From: UBA2377 sp964429385
Lineage (GTDB): Bacteria; Verrucomicrobiota; Verrucomicrobiia; Opitutales; Opitutaceae
Direction: 5' to 3'
Length of the DNA: 64,000 nucleotides
Assembly: GCA_964429385.1 (NCBI GenBank)
Contig: CAYSBR010000005.1
Span: 57,101-121,100, forward strand
Shown: one piece after another, positions 8,778 through 16,479 of the stretch
How positions within the stretch are numbered: the first letter of the stretch is position 1
How the letters are laid out: every line of letters starts with the position of its first letter
The notes under the pieces: generated by a model
What the model was told of the DNA's origin: nothing
The model's database searches: none
What the model saw: only the letters and a program-made list of their open reading frames with translations
Translations under genes and position numbers: made by a program

Positions 8778-9962
8778 ATGAAACGCGTAACAGGCGAGGC
8801 TCCCGGCCGGCTGGATTTTCTTGGTGGCGTGGCGGACTACAGCGGCTCGCTCGTGCTGGAGATACCGCTGGCGCTCACCACGCGGGTCATGATCGCGGAG
8901 ACGGCCGCGCCGGAGTTGGTCTTTGCGAGCGCGGATGAGGGTTATTGTTCGCTGCCGGTGGATGCGAAGGTGGAGGAGGTGCCGAAATGGGTGCGGTATC
9001 CCTACGGCTGTTTTCTGCTCTTCTGCGCGGCGCAGCGCTGGCGGCCCAAGGCCGGTCTGCTGTTCCAGGTCGAGTCGGATGTGCCGGCCTCGATGGGAGT
9101 GAGCAGCAGCGCGGCGCTGGAAGTGGCGACCTTGCGGGCGCTGGAGAAGCTCTCCGGAAAAAAGTTCAAAGGCACCGCGCTGGCGCGTCTCGCGCAGCGG
9201 GCCGAGAATGAAATCGTCGGCGCGCCCTGCGGCTTGATGGATCAGCTCGCTTCGGCCAACGGCGTGCGCGGCGCGCTGCTGCCGATTTTGTGCCGGCCCG
9301 ACACCTTGCTGCCGCCGGTCAAGCTGCCGGCGGGCGTGATCGCCGTCGGCTGGCCGAGCGGGGTGAAGCATGCGGTGACCGATTCGCCCTACGCCACGGC
9401 GCGCGCCGGGGCGTTCATGGGCAAAAAACTCATCGAGCAAGGCACCGGCCGGAAGCTCGCGCATGCGACGGAACTGACGCCGGCCGAGGTGCGCAGCCTG
9501 CCAGCCACCGTGCTGCCGGAGACCCTTGGGGGCCGCGCATTTCTCGCGCGTTGCGGCGGCGTGGATGATCCGTTGTCCAAAATCGAACCAAAGCGGGATT
9601 ACGCCGTGCGTGCGGCGGTGTCGTTTCCCATTGAGGAAAATTTCCGCAGCGCCACGGCGGTCGCGCTGTTGCACGGGGTGAATGCCCGCAATCGCGAGGA
9701 TACGCTCCGAGTGCTGGGTGAGCTGCTTTTCCAGTCGCATGCCGGTTACTCCTCCATCGGGCTTGGCTGTCCGGAGACCGATGAGATGGTGGCGGCCGTG
9801 CGGGCGGCCGGGCCGGATCGAGGCTTCTACGGGGCGCGGGTGAGCGGCGGCGGCAGCGGCGGCACCGTCGTGGTGCTGCTGGAAAAAACCGCGCTGCCGC
9901 GCTTGCGCCGACTGATGACGAAAGTGCGTTTTACCCGGGAAAAACTGCCGTTGCTGGCCTGA
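8778..9962 (+). CDS. GHMP sugar kinase resembling the kinase domain of plant L-arabinokinase / galactokinase
   Basis: Small-molecule kinase with the three GHMP motifs: GRLDFLGGVADYSGS (10-24), the ATP loop PASMGVSSSAAL (103-114), and a C-terminal VSGGGSGGTV. Galactokinases normally read GRVNLIGEHTDYN at the first motif; here the glutamate and histidine are replaced, and the form GGVADYSGSLVL, as well as VGAPCGLMDQ and an ARAGAFMGKKLI segment, match what I recall of the plant L-arabinokinase kinase domain. So the substrate may be L-arabinose or galactose. ATG 8778 is used; a TTG at 8769 is in frame but overlaps the previous gene. It lies in the galT operon, 3 nt before the ROK gene. Confidence 0.85.
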   Translation: MKRVTGEAPGRLDFLGGVADYSGSLVLEIPLALTTRVMIAETAAPELVFASADEGYCSLPVDAKVEEVPKWVRYPYGCFLLFCAAQRWRPKAGLLFQVESDVPASMGVSSSAALEVATLRALEKLSGKKFKGTALARLAQRAENEIVGAPCGLMDQLASANGVRGALLPILCRPDTLLPPVKLPAGVIAVGWPSGVKHAVTDSPYATARAGAFMGKKLIEQGTGRKLAHATELTPAEVRSLPATVLPETLGGRAFLARCGGVDDPLSKIEPKRDYAVRAAVSFPIEENFRSATAVALLHGVNARNREDTLRVLGELLFQSHAGYSSIGLGCPETDEMVAAVRAAGPDRGFYGARVSGGGSGGTVVVLLEKTALPRLRRLMTKVRFTREKLPLLA

Positions 9963-9965
9963 ATC

Positions 9966-10898
9966 ATGAACATCATTGGCGTCGATATCGGCGGGACCAA
10001 ATGCGCGCTCAGCGTGCCGGAGGCGGGCGACCGGGTGCGTGAAGTCGCGCGCTTTGCCACGACCGACGTGCACGGCACGCGGGAGCGGATCTTTGCGGAG
10101 ATCGCAAAACTCTCACCGGCGCCGGACACGGTGTTCGGCGTGTCCTGCGGCGGTCCGCTGGATGCAAAGCGCGGGCTGATCCTGTCCCCGCCAAATTTGC
10201 CGGGCTGGGATCGCATCGCGATCTGCGATGAGCTCACCCAGCGCTTCGGTGGGCGGGCGTTTTTGATGAACGACGCCAATGCCTGCGCGCTGGCTGAATG
10301 GCAGTTCGGCGCGGGGCGCGGCTGCCAGAGCATGATTTTTCTCACGATGGGCACGGGCATGGGCAGCGGGTTGATCCTTGATGGCCGGCTTTACGAAGGC
10401 GTGACCGGCAACGCCGGCGAGGTCGGCCACCTGCGCATGGCCCCGGATGGTCCGGTGGGTTACAACAAAGCCGGTTCCTTCGAAGGTTTCTGCTCGGGCG
10501 GCGGGATCGCGCAACTGGCGCGGCAACGTGTGGCGGAATTTGCGGGCGAAAGCACCCTGCAACGTCTGGCCCCGGAGCAGCTCACCGCCCGTGCCGTGGG
10601 CGAGGCGGCGGTTGCCGGCGATGCGCTGGCGCTGGCCATCTGGCACGAAGTGGGGGCGCGGCTGGGCGAGGCGCTCGCCTGGTTTATCGATATCCTCAAT
10701 CCGGAGCGGATCGTGATCGGCAGCATCTACCAGCGCTGCGAACGCTTCCTTGCTCCGAGCATGCAGGGCGTGATCGCTCGCGAGGCGCTGCCGGACAGCG
10801 CGCGCGACTGCCGGGTGCTGCCGGCGGTGCTGGGCGATGAGATTGGCAGCTATGCCGCGGTGGCGATTGCCCGGTATCATGCCGATAGAATTTCATGA
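9966..10898 (+). CDS. ROK-family sugar kinase (glucokinase-like)
   Basis: ATP-dependent hexokinase of the ROK family, 310 residues. Phosphate-1 motif VDIGGTKC (6-13), catalytic Asp in MNDANACALAEW (D103), adenosine-side motif TMGTGMGSGLI (128-138) and GEVGHLRM (151-158) are visible. The usual ROK zinc-binding signature CxCGxxGC after GH is absent: the stretch reads GPVGYNKAGSFEGFCSG. The stop overlaps the next start as ATGA, so it is translationally coupled to the heparinase-like gene. Glucose, N-acetylmannosamine or another hexose could be the substrate. Confidence 0.9.
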   Translation: MNIIGVDIGGTKCALSVPEAGDRVREVARFATTDVHGTRERIFAEIAKLSPAPDTVFGVSCGGPLDAKRGLILSPPNLPGWDRIAICDELTQRFGGRAFLMNDANACALAEWQFGAGRGCQSMIFLTMGTGMGSGLILDGRLYEGVTGNAGEVGHLRMAPDGPVGYNKAGSFEGFCSGGGIAQLARQRVAEFAGESTLQRLAPEQLTARAVGEAAVAGDALALAIWHEVGARLGEALAWFIDILNPERIVIGSIYQRCERFLAPSMQGVIAREALPDSARDCRVLPAVLGDEIGSYAAVAIARYHADRIS

Positions 10899-12898
10899 GC
10901 ACGACATCCCTGCCCACCGGCCGTCGGCGCGGCCTGCTGTTTGATGAAAGCGACCTGCCGCGCATCCGGGCCAACACGAGGCATCCGCGTTTTGCAAAAT
11001 TCTGGGCCGAGCAGAAGACGGCCGATGTCGCGGCCGCGGAGAAATTCCTGCGCGAGGAGCTGAGCCTGACCAACCATGTGCTGCACCTGCTCAAGGCGCA
11101 GCAGATATTGGAACGGGCGTCCTTCCTTTATCTGGTCGAGCGCGATGCGGCGCAACTGGCGCTGGCCAAACTGGCGATGCGCCGGATGCTGGATTTTCCC
11201 GAGTGGGACAGCTTTACCGAGGGCGGGCGGAAGATCCTTGGGATGCAGCGGGCGACCGAGGGCACATTCGCGCTGTTGCTGGCGCTCGATTGTCTGGGCG
11301 ATGCGCTGACGGCGGCAGAGATCGCCGAGGTGGAGGACAATATCCTGCGCAAGGGCGTGCCCGCCTGCCACACCACGGTTTACGGGCTGAAATACCCCGA
11401 CCGGGTGGAGGGCTGGGAATGGAGTCCGCGCAGCGAGGTGGATGATTTCCGCTACATCAGCCTCAAGCGCTGGCCGCTCATTCTCAACTCGACGAATCTC
11501 AAGATCATCCCGACCGCGTGCCTCGGGATCGCGGCCTGTCATTTTCTTGGACGGAGAGCGGAGGCGGAGGGCTGGCTCGAACTTGCCCGGTCCAGCGCAA
11601 AATCGTTCGCCACGATTTATGGCAGCGACGGGTGCTATGACGAAGGGGTGAGCTACTGGGGTTACACGACGCTCTATCTCGCGCTGTTTGCGGAAGTGCT
11701 CTGGCGCACGCAGGGCATCGATGACCGCAACCTGATCAACTACCCGGGCTCGGTGCGCTGCGCGCTCAGTCAGACGATGCCGACGCGCGACAGCGGGCGG
11801 CCGATCCGCGACTTCATCCACACCACGGGCTGGAAGATGCCGATGGTGAAGTGGGAGGATGACATCGTGAATCACGGTGATGCCAACGGCGCCGTGGAGG
11901 TCTCGGTGGCGACCTGGGTGGCGCGCACGCATGCCGACCCGGTGGCGCAGTATGTGGCCAACGAAATCGGCGCGGTGAAGCACCTTTACGGGCTCATCTG
12001 GTATGACGCCGCGCTGCCGGCGGCCCGGCCCGATGCGGCGCTCGACGACCTCCGTATGCGCAATGACATTGTCATCTCTCGCACCGGCTGGGGCGCGGAC
12101 GACAGCCTGGTGGCCCTGCGCAGCGGCGGCCCCGGCAACCATGAGCATGCCGACCGGAACAGCGTCATCTTCAAGGCCTATGGCGAACGCCTGTTGCACG
12201 ACCCTTTTCGCGCGGCCTACAAGGTCACGCAATCGCGCTGGCTGCTGCGCCTGACCGAGGCGCACACCGCCGTGCTCATCAACGGCCAGGGGCACCAGTA
12301 TCACGACGGCAGCGAGGGCACGAACGCCTCCTGGGCTTTTGCCAAGGTGATTGATTACGCGACCGGTCCTGGCTGGATGCAGGTCACCAGCGATGCGACC
12401 GATGCTTATCAACTCGTCAATGCCGACGTGGCGCGTGTGCTGCGCACGCTGGTGTTTCTGAAGCCCGATGTGTTGGTGATATTCGACCTCGTCGAGGCGC
12501 GCACCCCCGTGGCGGTCGAGGCCCGCTTTCAGACCAATCACGAGGACGAAGCCAGCCAGGTCAGCGCGACCGGGGCACAGTTTGTGATCACCCGGCCGCT
12601 TGCGACTTTGGTTGGGCGGGCCGCAGGTGGCGGGCCTGTGACCGTGGACGCAGGGAAGCTGGCGCTGGCGTATGAAAACGGCGAGCAGCCCTTCGGCCGT
12701 GTGGCCAGTGTGGCGGCCACGCATCACGAAATCCTGACCGTCTGCACCGCGGCGCCCACCGGGGCGACGCATGGGACTCTCGCCATCGAAAAACAAGCCG
12801 AGGGCTGGCGGATTTCAGGCGAACATCGCAGCCAGACGGTCAGCATCACCCTCACGCCGACGGCCCAAGGGGCGCCGACTATCAAAATCGGCGGCTGA
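10895..12898 (+). CDS. Heparinase II/III-like polysaccharide lyase-family protein, no signal peptide
   Basis: 667 residues with an N-terminal alpha/alpha toroid region (about 1-360) and a C-terminal beta-sheet region (about 370-660) as in Hepar_II_III proteins. Recognisable are NSTNLKIIPTA, DGCYDEGVSYWGY (about 245-257) and GGPGNHEHADRNSVIFKAYGERLL, the segment carrying the conserved metal-side histidines. There is no signal peptide, so it would act in the cytoplasm, unlike most such lyases, perhaps on imported oligosaccharides. It overlaps the ROK gene by 4 nt. The substrate (uronate glycan, alginate or other) cannot be read from sequence. Confidence 0.8.
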   Translation: MSTTSLPTGRRRGLLFDESDLPRIRANTRHPRFAKFWAEQKTADVAAAEKFLREELSLTNHVLHLLKAQQILERASFLYLVERDAAQLALAKLAMRRMLDFPEWDSFTEGGRKILGMQRATEGTFALLLALDCLGDALTAAEIAEVEDNILRKGVPACHTTVYGLKYPDRVEGWEWSPRSEVDDFRYISLKRWPLILNSTNLKIIPTACLGIAACHFLGRRAEAEGWLELARSSAKSFATIYGSDGCYDEGVSYWGYTTLYLALFAEVLWRTQGIDDRNLINYPGSVRCALSQTMPTRDSGRPIRDFIHTTGWKMPMVKWEDDIVNHGDANGAVEVSVATWVARTHADPVAQYVANEIGAVKHLYGLIWYDAALPAARPDAALDDLRMRNDIVISRTGWGADDSLVALRSGGPGNHEHADRNSVIFKAYGERLLHDPFRAAYKVTQSRWLLRLTEAHTAVLINGQGHQYHDGSEGTNASWAFAKVIDYATGPGWMQVTSDATDAYQLVNADVARVLRTLVFLKPDVLVIFDLVEARTPVAVEARFQTNHEDEASQVSATGAQFVITRPLATLVGRAAGGGPVTVDAGKLALAYENGEQPFGRVASVAATHHEILTVCTAAPTGATHGTLAIEKQAEGWRISGEHRSQTVSITLTPTAQGAPTIKIGG

Positions 12899-12934
12899 GC
12901 TTACCGCCGCTGTGCTTGCCCTATCCTTGATGCC

Positions 12935-13756
12935 ATGACCCCGGTAAAACTTCCCGCCAGTTACTACCAGCAGTTTGACGCCGACTATGCGCGCGACGTG
13001 CCGGGTGAGGGCTACGGTGGATGGAAGACGGCGGAGATCGAGCTCGCGCCCGCGCACACGGCGCTGGTGGTGATGCATGCGTGGGAGTGTGGCGCGATGG
13101 AGCAGTGGCCGGGCTGGCGGCGCTGCGTGGAATATCATCCGCGCGCGCTCAAGATTCTGGCGGAGGTGTTTCCGCCGCTGTTGGCGACGGTGCGCGCCTC
13201 GCCGTTGCGCTTGTTTCATGTCGTGGGCGGGCGCGATTACTATTCGCACCTGCCGGGTTACCAAAACACCGTGAAGCTGGCCGGGCCATCGCCCAGTCAG
13301 GCGCAGGTCGCGAAAGACCCGGTTTACGAGCGGCTGGAGAAATTCCGCGCCGACCATGTTTTTGTGGGCGAAGCCAACCAGCCCGATGTGGAAGCAGGAT
13401 TTGCCCGGCTGGACTTTGCGCCCGCGGCGCGCCCGGTCGGCGATGAGCCGATTGCCGAGGACGGGCATCAGCTGGCTGCGCTCTGCCGGGCACATGGAGT
13501 GAACCATCTTATCTATGTCGGCTTTGCCATCAACTGGTGCCTGCTCATGTCGCCGGGCGGCATGGTGGATATGACCCGTTACGGCGTGATGTGCTCGACG
13601 ATCCGCGAGGCGGTGACCGCCGTGGAAAACGCCGAGACAGCGCGCGACGAGCGCGAAAAACAGCAGGCGCTCTGGCGCACGACGATCAACTCGGGCTTCG
13701 TGTTCGGGCTGGAGGATTTTATCCGCGCGGTGCAGCCGCCGCCGCCCAAGGCCTGA
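12935..13756 (+). CDS. Isochorismatase-fold cysteine hydrolase-like protein
   Basis: 273 residues. The central strand TALVVMHAWECG and the later YVGFAINWCLLMS segment have the layout of isochorismatase-like hydrolases (nucleophile Cys in GxxxNxC). The usual first Asp (VIDMQ) is replaced here by VMHAW, so catalysis may be altered. It is the last gene of the sugar operon, 36 nt after the heparinase-like gene. No specific substrate can be proposed. Confidence 0.65.
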   Translation: MTPVKLPASYYQQFDADYARDVPGEGYGGWKTAEIELAPAHTALVVMHAWECGAMEQWPGWRRCVEYHPRALKILAEVFPPLLATVRASPLRLFHVVGGRDYYSHLPGYQNTVKLAGPSPSQAQVAKDPVYERLEKFRADHVFVGEANQPDVEAGFARLDFAPAARPVGDEPIAEDGHQLAALCRAHGVNHLIYVGFAINWCLLMSPGGMVDMTRYGVMCSTIREAVTAVENAETARDEREKQQALWRTTINSGFVFGLEDFIRAVQPPPPKA

Positions 13757-14165
13757 TGATTGGTCGCAGTGAGGAAAAAGGGGGAGAGCAGGATTCCGCG
13801 TTTGGCTCTCCATGCCGCAAACCCTCGGCTGCTGACGCACTCATACCATTTCTCATGCAAAGATATCAAAACTGCTGAAAGGTAGGGGCCGATCTCCGAG
13901 CGGCCCGCCACGGAGGTCGGGCCCTACCTCACAGCCTATTTTTATACGAGGGAAAGACAGGTGTTACTGCTGGACGGAGATTGCACCGGGCGCGCACTCC
14001 CCGCTAATTTTGGACCGTTTACAGCTCTATGCTCCGTCCATTCTTCATCAGGTGTGTCGCAACCTGGTCCGTTCACGCCTTTGACCGCGGCGCATCCAAG
14101 CCGCCGGTCGCCACGGTCCGCCTGGTCTGCCTTGTCGTCCGCTCCTGCCGGGGTTGTCTCGCCGC
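13757..14165. other. Intergenic stretch with one palindromic repeat
   Basis: About 410 nt after the sugar operon without a convincing gene. It carries the family-1 palindrome at 13881-13928 and otherwise unstructured sequence; it must include the promoter of the GreA/B-like gene, but I cannot assign boxes. Confidence 0.6.
13881..13928. repeat. Palindromic repeat, family 1, copy A
   Basis: A 48-nt imperfect palindrome beginning GGTAGGGGCCGATCTCCG and ending CGGAGGTCGGGCCCTACC. A second 48-nt copy at 15049-15096 is nearly identical. The form is that of a REP-like extragenic palindrome able to fold into one long hairpin. Confidence 0.8.
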
Positions 14166-14642
14166 ATGAATAAACGCGACCTCCTCGATCGCATCCTTCT
14201 CACGCTCTCCGCGGAGCTGGCGGCTATCACCAGGGCGGCTCGCGCCACGCATGCCGACGCGACCGACGAGGAAAACAAGGCCGAAGATAAATACGACACC
14301 CGCGGCTTGGAAGCCTCCTATCTGGCGCACGGCCAGTCCAAGGCGGCTGAGGAGGCCGCGCTGGCTGTCGCCCAGTTTTCCTCCCTGCCGGTCCGCGACT
14401 TTGCCCCGGGCGAACCCATCAGCCTGGGGGCCTTGGTGCGACTCGAGGGCCGCGGCGGCAGCCATTACTTCATCGGTCCCCGGGCGGGCGGCACCGAAAT
14501 CGAATCCGACGGTGGACCGGTACTCGTCATCACCCCGCAATCGCCGCTCGGCCGCCAGCTCATGGGCTGCCAGCAAGGCGACACGCTCCAGCTTGAATTC
14601 GGCGGCAAACGCAGCGAATTCCGCGTAGCCTCCGTGACCTGA
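14166..14642 (+). CDS. GreA/GreB-like transcription elongation factor family protein
   Basis: 158 residues. The N-terminal helix region with EDKYDTRGLEASYLAHGQ and the C-terminal FKBP-like Gre domain are recognisable: GALVRLEGRGGSHYFIGP, VLVITPQSPLGRQLMG (compare SPIARALIGK of GreA) and a GDTLQLEF end. The N-terminal coiled coil is shorter and different from GreA, so transcript-cleavage activity is not assured. ATG 14166 is chosen over an in-frame TTG at 14154. It stands alone between two repeat-rich gaps. Confidence 0.75.
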   Translation: MNKRDLLDRILLTLSAELAAITRAARATHADATDEENKAEDKYDTRGLEASYLAHGQSKAAEEAALAVAQFSSLPVRDFAPGEPISLGALVRLEGRGGSHYFIGPRAGGTEIESDGGPVLVITPQSPLGRQLMGCQQGDTLQLEFGGKRSEFRVASVT

Positions 14643-14795
14643 GCCGGATTTCAGCCCCGGCACGAGGGTTTGGCCGCGCCCGCCGAATCAAGCATGTCCC
14701 GCCGATCCTTGCCCCAGTTGATCAGAGGGGAGAGGCGTGCGCTCCTTCGCATGGTATAAGGCTGTGAAGGCATTGCCGCCACGGAGCTGATTTTG

Positions 14796-14857
14796 GCCGC
14801 AGATAACACGAGATGCAGGCAGGAGTTATATCCGTGCGCATCGCTGCAATCTGCGGC
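14796..14857. repeat. Interspersed repeat, family 4, with 9-bp terminal inverted repeats
   Basis: Ends GCCGCAGAT (14796-14804) and ATCTGCGGC (14849-14857) are perfect reverse complements; the interior contains TAACACGAGATG and TATCCGTG, shared in degenerate form with 7700-7766 and 16388-16472. Confidence 0.5.
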
Positions 14858-14902
14858 GACGGCTTTGCGGATTTTATGGGGTCCTGGATAACAAGTTGGC
14901 GG

Positions 14903-14977
14903 GTGGGCCGTGCGCTCCGCGCGCGGCAGGGATGCCGTTATCCTCTCAAACCGCCGTGCGCGGAGCGCACGGCCCAC
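14903..14977. repeat. Palindromic repeat, family 2, copy A
   Basis: Left arm 14903-14926 begins GTGGGCCGTGCGCTCCG; right arm 14954-14977 is its reverse complement with one mismatch. The 27-nt spacer ends CTCAAACCGCC. A full copy is at 63226-63307 and a solo left arm at 61995-62018. Confidence 0.8.
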
Positions 14978-15048
14978 CTTGGCAAAGTTGTCAGGTCAGC
15001 CGTGCTCGATCCTATGGAGGATTAGCAAAAGATGAGAGAGCGGCGATA

Positions 15049-15096
15049 GGCAGGGGCCGATCTCCGAGCGGCCCGCCATGGAGGTCGGCCCCTGCC
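15049..15096. repeat. Palindromic repeat, family 1, copy B
   Basis: 48 nt, beginning GGCAGGGGCCGATCTCCG and ending GAGGTCGGCCCCTGCC. It differs from copy A (13881-13928) at few positions, and at least one pair of changes preserves pairing of the outer stem (GGTAGG/CCTACC versus GGCAGG/CCTGCC). Confidence 0.8.
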
Positions 15097-15134
15097 TTCC
15101 GTCACTTCTTCGGGTAGATATCAATATGACCCAC

Positions 15135-16232
15135 TTACGACTGCGATGCTTCGCTGAGCAGGGTGTCGTCGGTGGCGCGGTCGCCTGTGGTGCCGGGGAG
15201 CGGAGGGACGTGGACGTAGCCGGGTTCGCGGCGCTGGCGCCGGAGGATGGACTGGATGTCCTTCCAGGTGGCCCAGAGGCCGTGGGTGGCGGGGGGAAGG
15301 TCGGCCTTCATGGCTTCACGCAGTTGGGGCAGGTTGTAGAACGGGACGGCGGGGAACATGTGGTGCTCCAGATGATATTGCATGTTCCAGTAGAAGAAGG
15401 CGGGCAACGGGCCGCAGGTGTAGGTGCGGGTGTTGAGCCGGAAGTCGCTGGCGTTGGCGGCGAGGCCGGCGTGCTGCGGGGCACCGCAGAGGGTGACCAG
15501 CCAGCCGCAGTAGAAGGTGCCGAGGTTGACGATGACGATGAGAAACCAGTGGCCGGTGAGGATGAAGAGGGTGGCGAGCGCGAGGTGGCCAAAAAAGACC
15601 ACGCGGGCCCAGCGGATGAGTTCGCGCCGGCCTTTGGCATCGGTCTCGGGGACGACACGGTTGAGCCAGGCGGACTTGAAGAAACCGTCGTGACGGAGGT
15701 TGCCGAAGGCGGCGGCGGCCATGAAGCGGATGCTTTTCCACACCCAGGCCGGATCGAAGGTGAGGTTTTTCAGGACGAACCAGAAGCCGTGCCAGTCGAG
15801 GCCGAGGGGTTGCATGACCTCGCCGTCGTGCTCGGTGTGGACTGTGACCTGATGGTGTCGCACGTGGCTGGCGCGGTAGCCGATGGGATCAAACCAGCCG
15901 AGGAAGGCGTAGGTTTTCAGGAAGAATGTATTCCACGCCTGGGTGGCGAAGGGGGTCTTGTGGCAGAGTTCGTGGCAGGCGATGCCGCCGAGAAAACTGC
16001 CGTTGGTGCCGTGGGCGAAAAGCGCGAGCAGGAGCAGCGGCAGCAGCCACGGCCAGTTGGCGGCGGTGAGGTTGAGGAACGCCAGATAGGCGAGCGTGCC
16101 GGTGAGCGCGTAGAGCCCGAGCTGGGGAATGACCTGCCGAAAGGCGAGGGCGTCGCTCTTGCGCATGAGCCGGCTCATGACGGCTTTGTCCACTTTGCAA
16201 CGATACCAGTTGATCTTGATTGATTCGGTCAT
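15135..16232 (-). CDS. Membrane fatty acid desaturase
   Basis: Di-iron integral membrane desaturase, 365 residues. The three histidine boxes are HELCH, HVRHH and HLEHH, each in normal order and spacing. Hydrophobic segments (GLYALTGTLAYLAFLNL, WLLPLLLLALFAH, WFLIVIVNLGTFYCGW) give the usual transmembrane pairs. ATG 16232 (MTESIKINWYRC) is chosen; a longer frame to 16286 is unlikely. It likely introduces double bonds in phospholipid acyl chains, though sphingolipid or carotenoid substrates are possible within the superfamily. Its promoter must lie in the 247-nt gap upstream, which also carries a family-4 repeat. Confidence 0.9.
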   Translation of the reverse strand: MTESIKINWYRCKVDKAVMSRLMRKSDALAFRQVIPQLGLYALTGTLAYLAFLNLTAANWPWLLPLLLLALFAHGTNGSFLGGIACHELCHKTPFATQAWNTFFLKTYAFLGWFDPIGYRASHVRHHQVTVHTEHDGEVMQPLGLDWHGFWFVLKNLTFDPAWVWKSIRFMAAAAFGNLRHDGFFKSAWLNRVVPETDAKGRRELIRWARVVFFGHLALATLFILTGHWFLIVIVNLGTFYCGWLVTLCGAPQHAGLAANASDFRLNTRTYTCGPLPAFFYWNMQYHLEHHMFPAVPFYNLPQLREAMKADLPPATHGLWATWKDIQSILRRQRREPGYVHVPPLPGTTGDRATDDTLLSEASQS

Positions 16233-16387
16233 GGGGTGGGGAGAGGGAGCGTGGATTACCGCGGGGTGGCAGAGGTGTAACCGCACCCAAGGAAAGGGCG
16301 GCGGCGGGCAAAACCAACCCGATTTTAAGTCATTATTCCCGGTGCGTGCATGGGACTTGGCCGGAATAACTCAATTGGAGCCGCTGA

Positions 16388-16472
16388 TGTCACGGATAGG
16401 CACTGATAGAATGGAGCTTATCCGGGAGGAAGAATCGGATTATCCGTGTCCGTCTGTGTTATCTGTGGCCGA
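16388..16472. repeat. Degenerate interspersed repeat, family 4
   Basis: Contains the inverted pair CACGGATA (16391-16398) and TATCCGTG (16441-16448), followed by TCTGTGTTATCTGTGG, resembling the copy at 14796-14857. It lies between the nucleoside transporter stop and the desaturase start. Confidence 0.4.
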
Positions 16473-16479
16473 GTCTGGC

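Larger units (their letters stand above)
14643..15134. other. Repeat-rich intergenic stretch
   Basis: About 490 nt between convergent genes (GreA/B-like and desaturase) with no credible gene. It holds three different palindromic elements in series: family 4 (14796-14857), family 2 (14903-14977) and family 1 (15049-15096). Confidence 0.7.

Noticed and set aside
10877..12796. Long minus-strand frame opposite the heparinase-like gene
   Set aside because: Arg/His/Ala-rich composition with no domain; the plus-strand gene is coupled to its neighbours and has family motifs.
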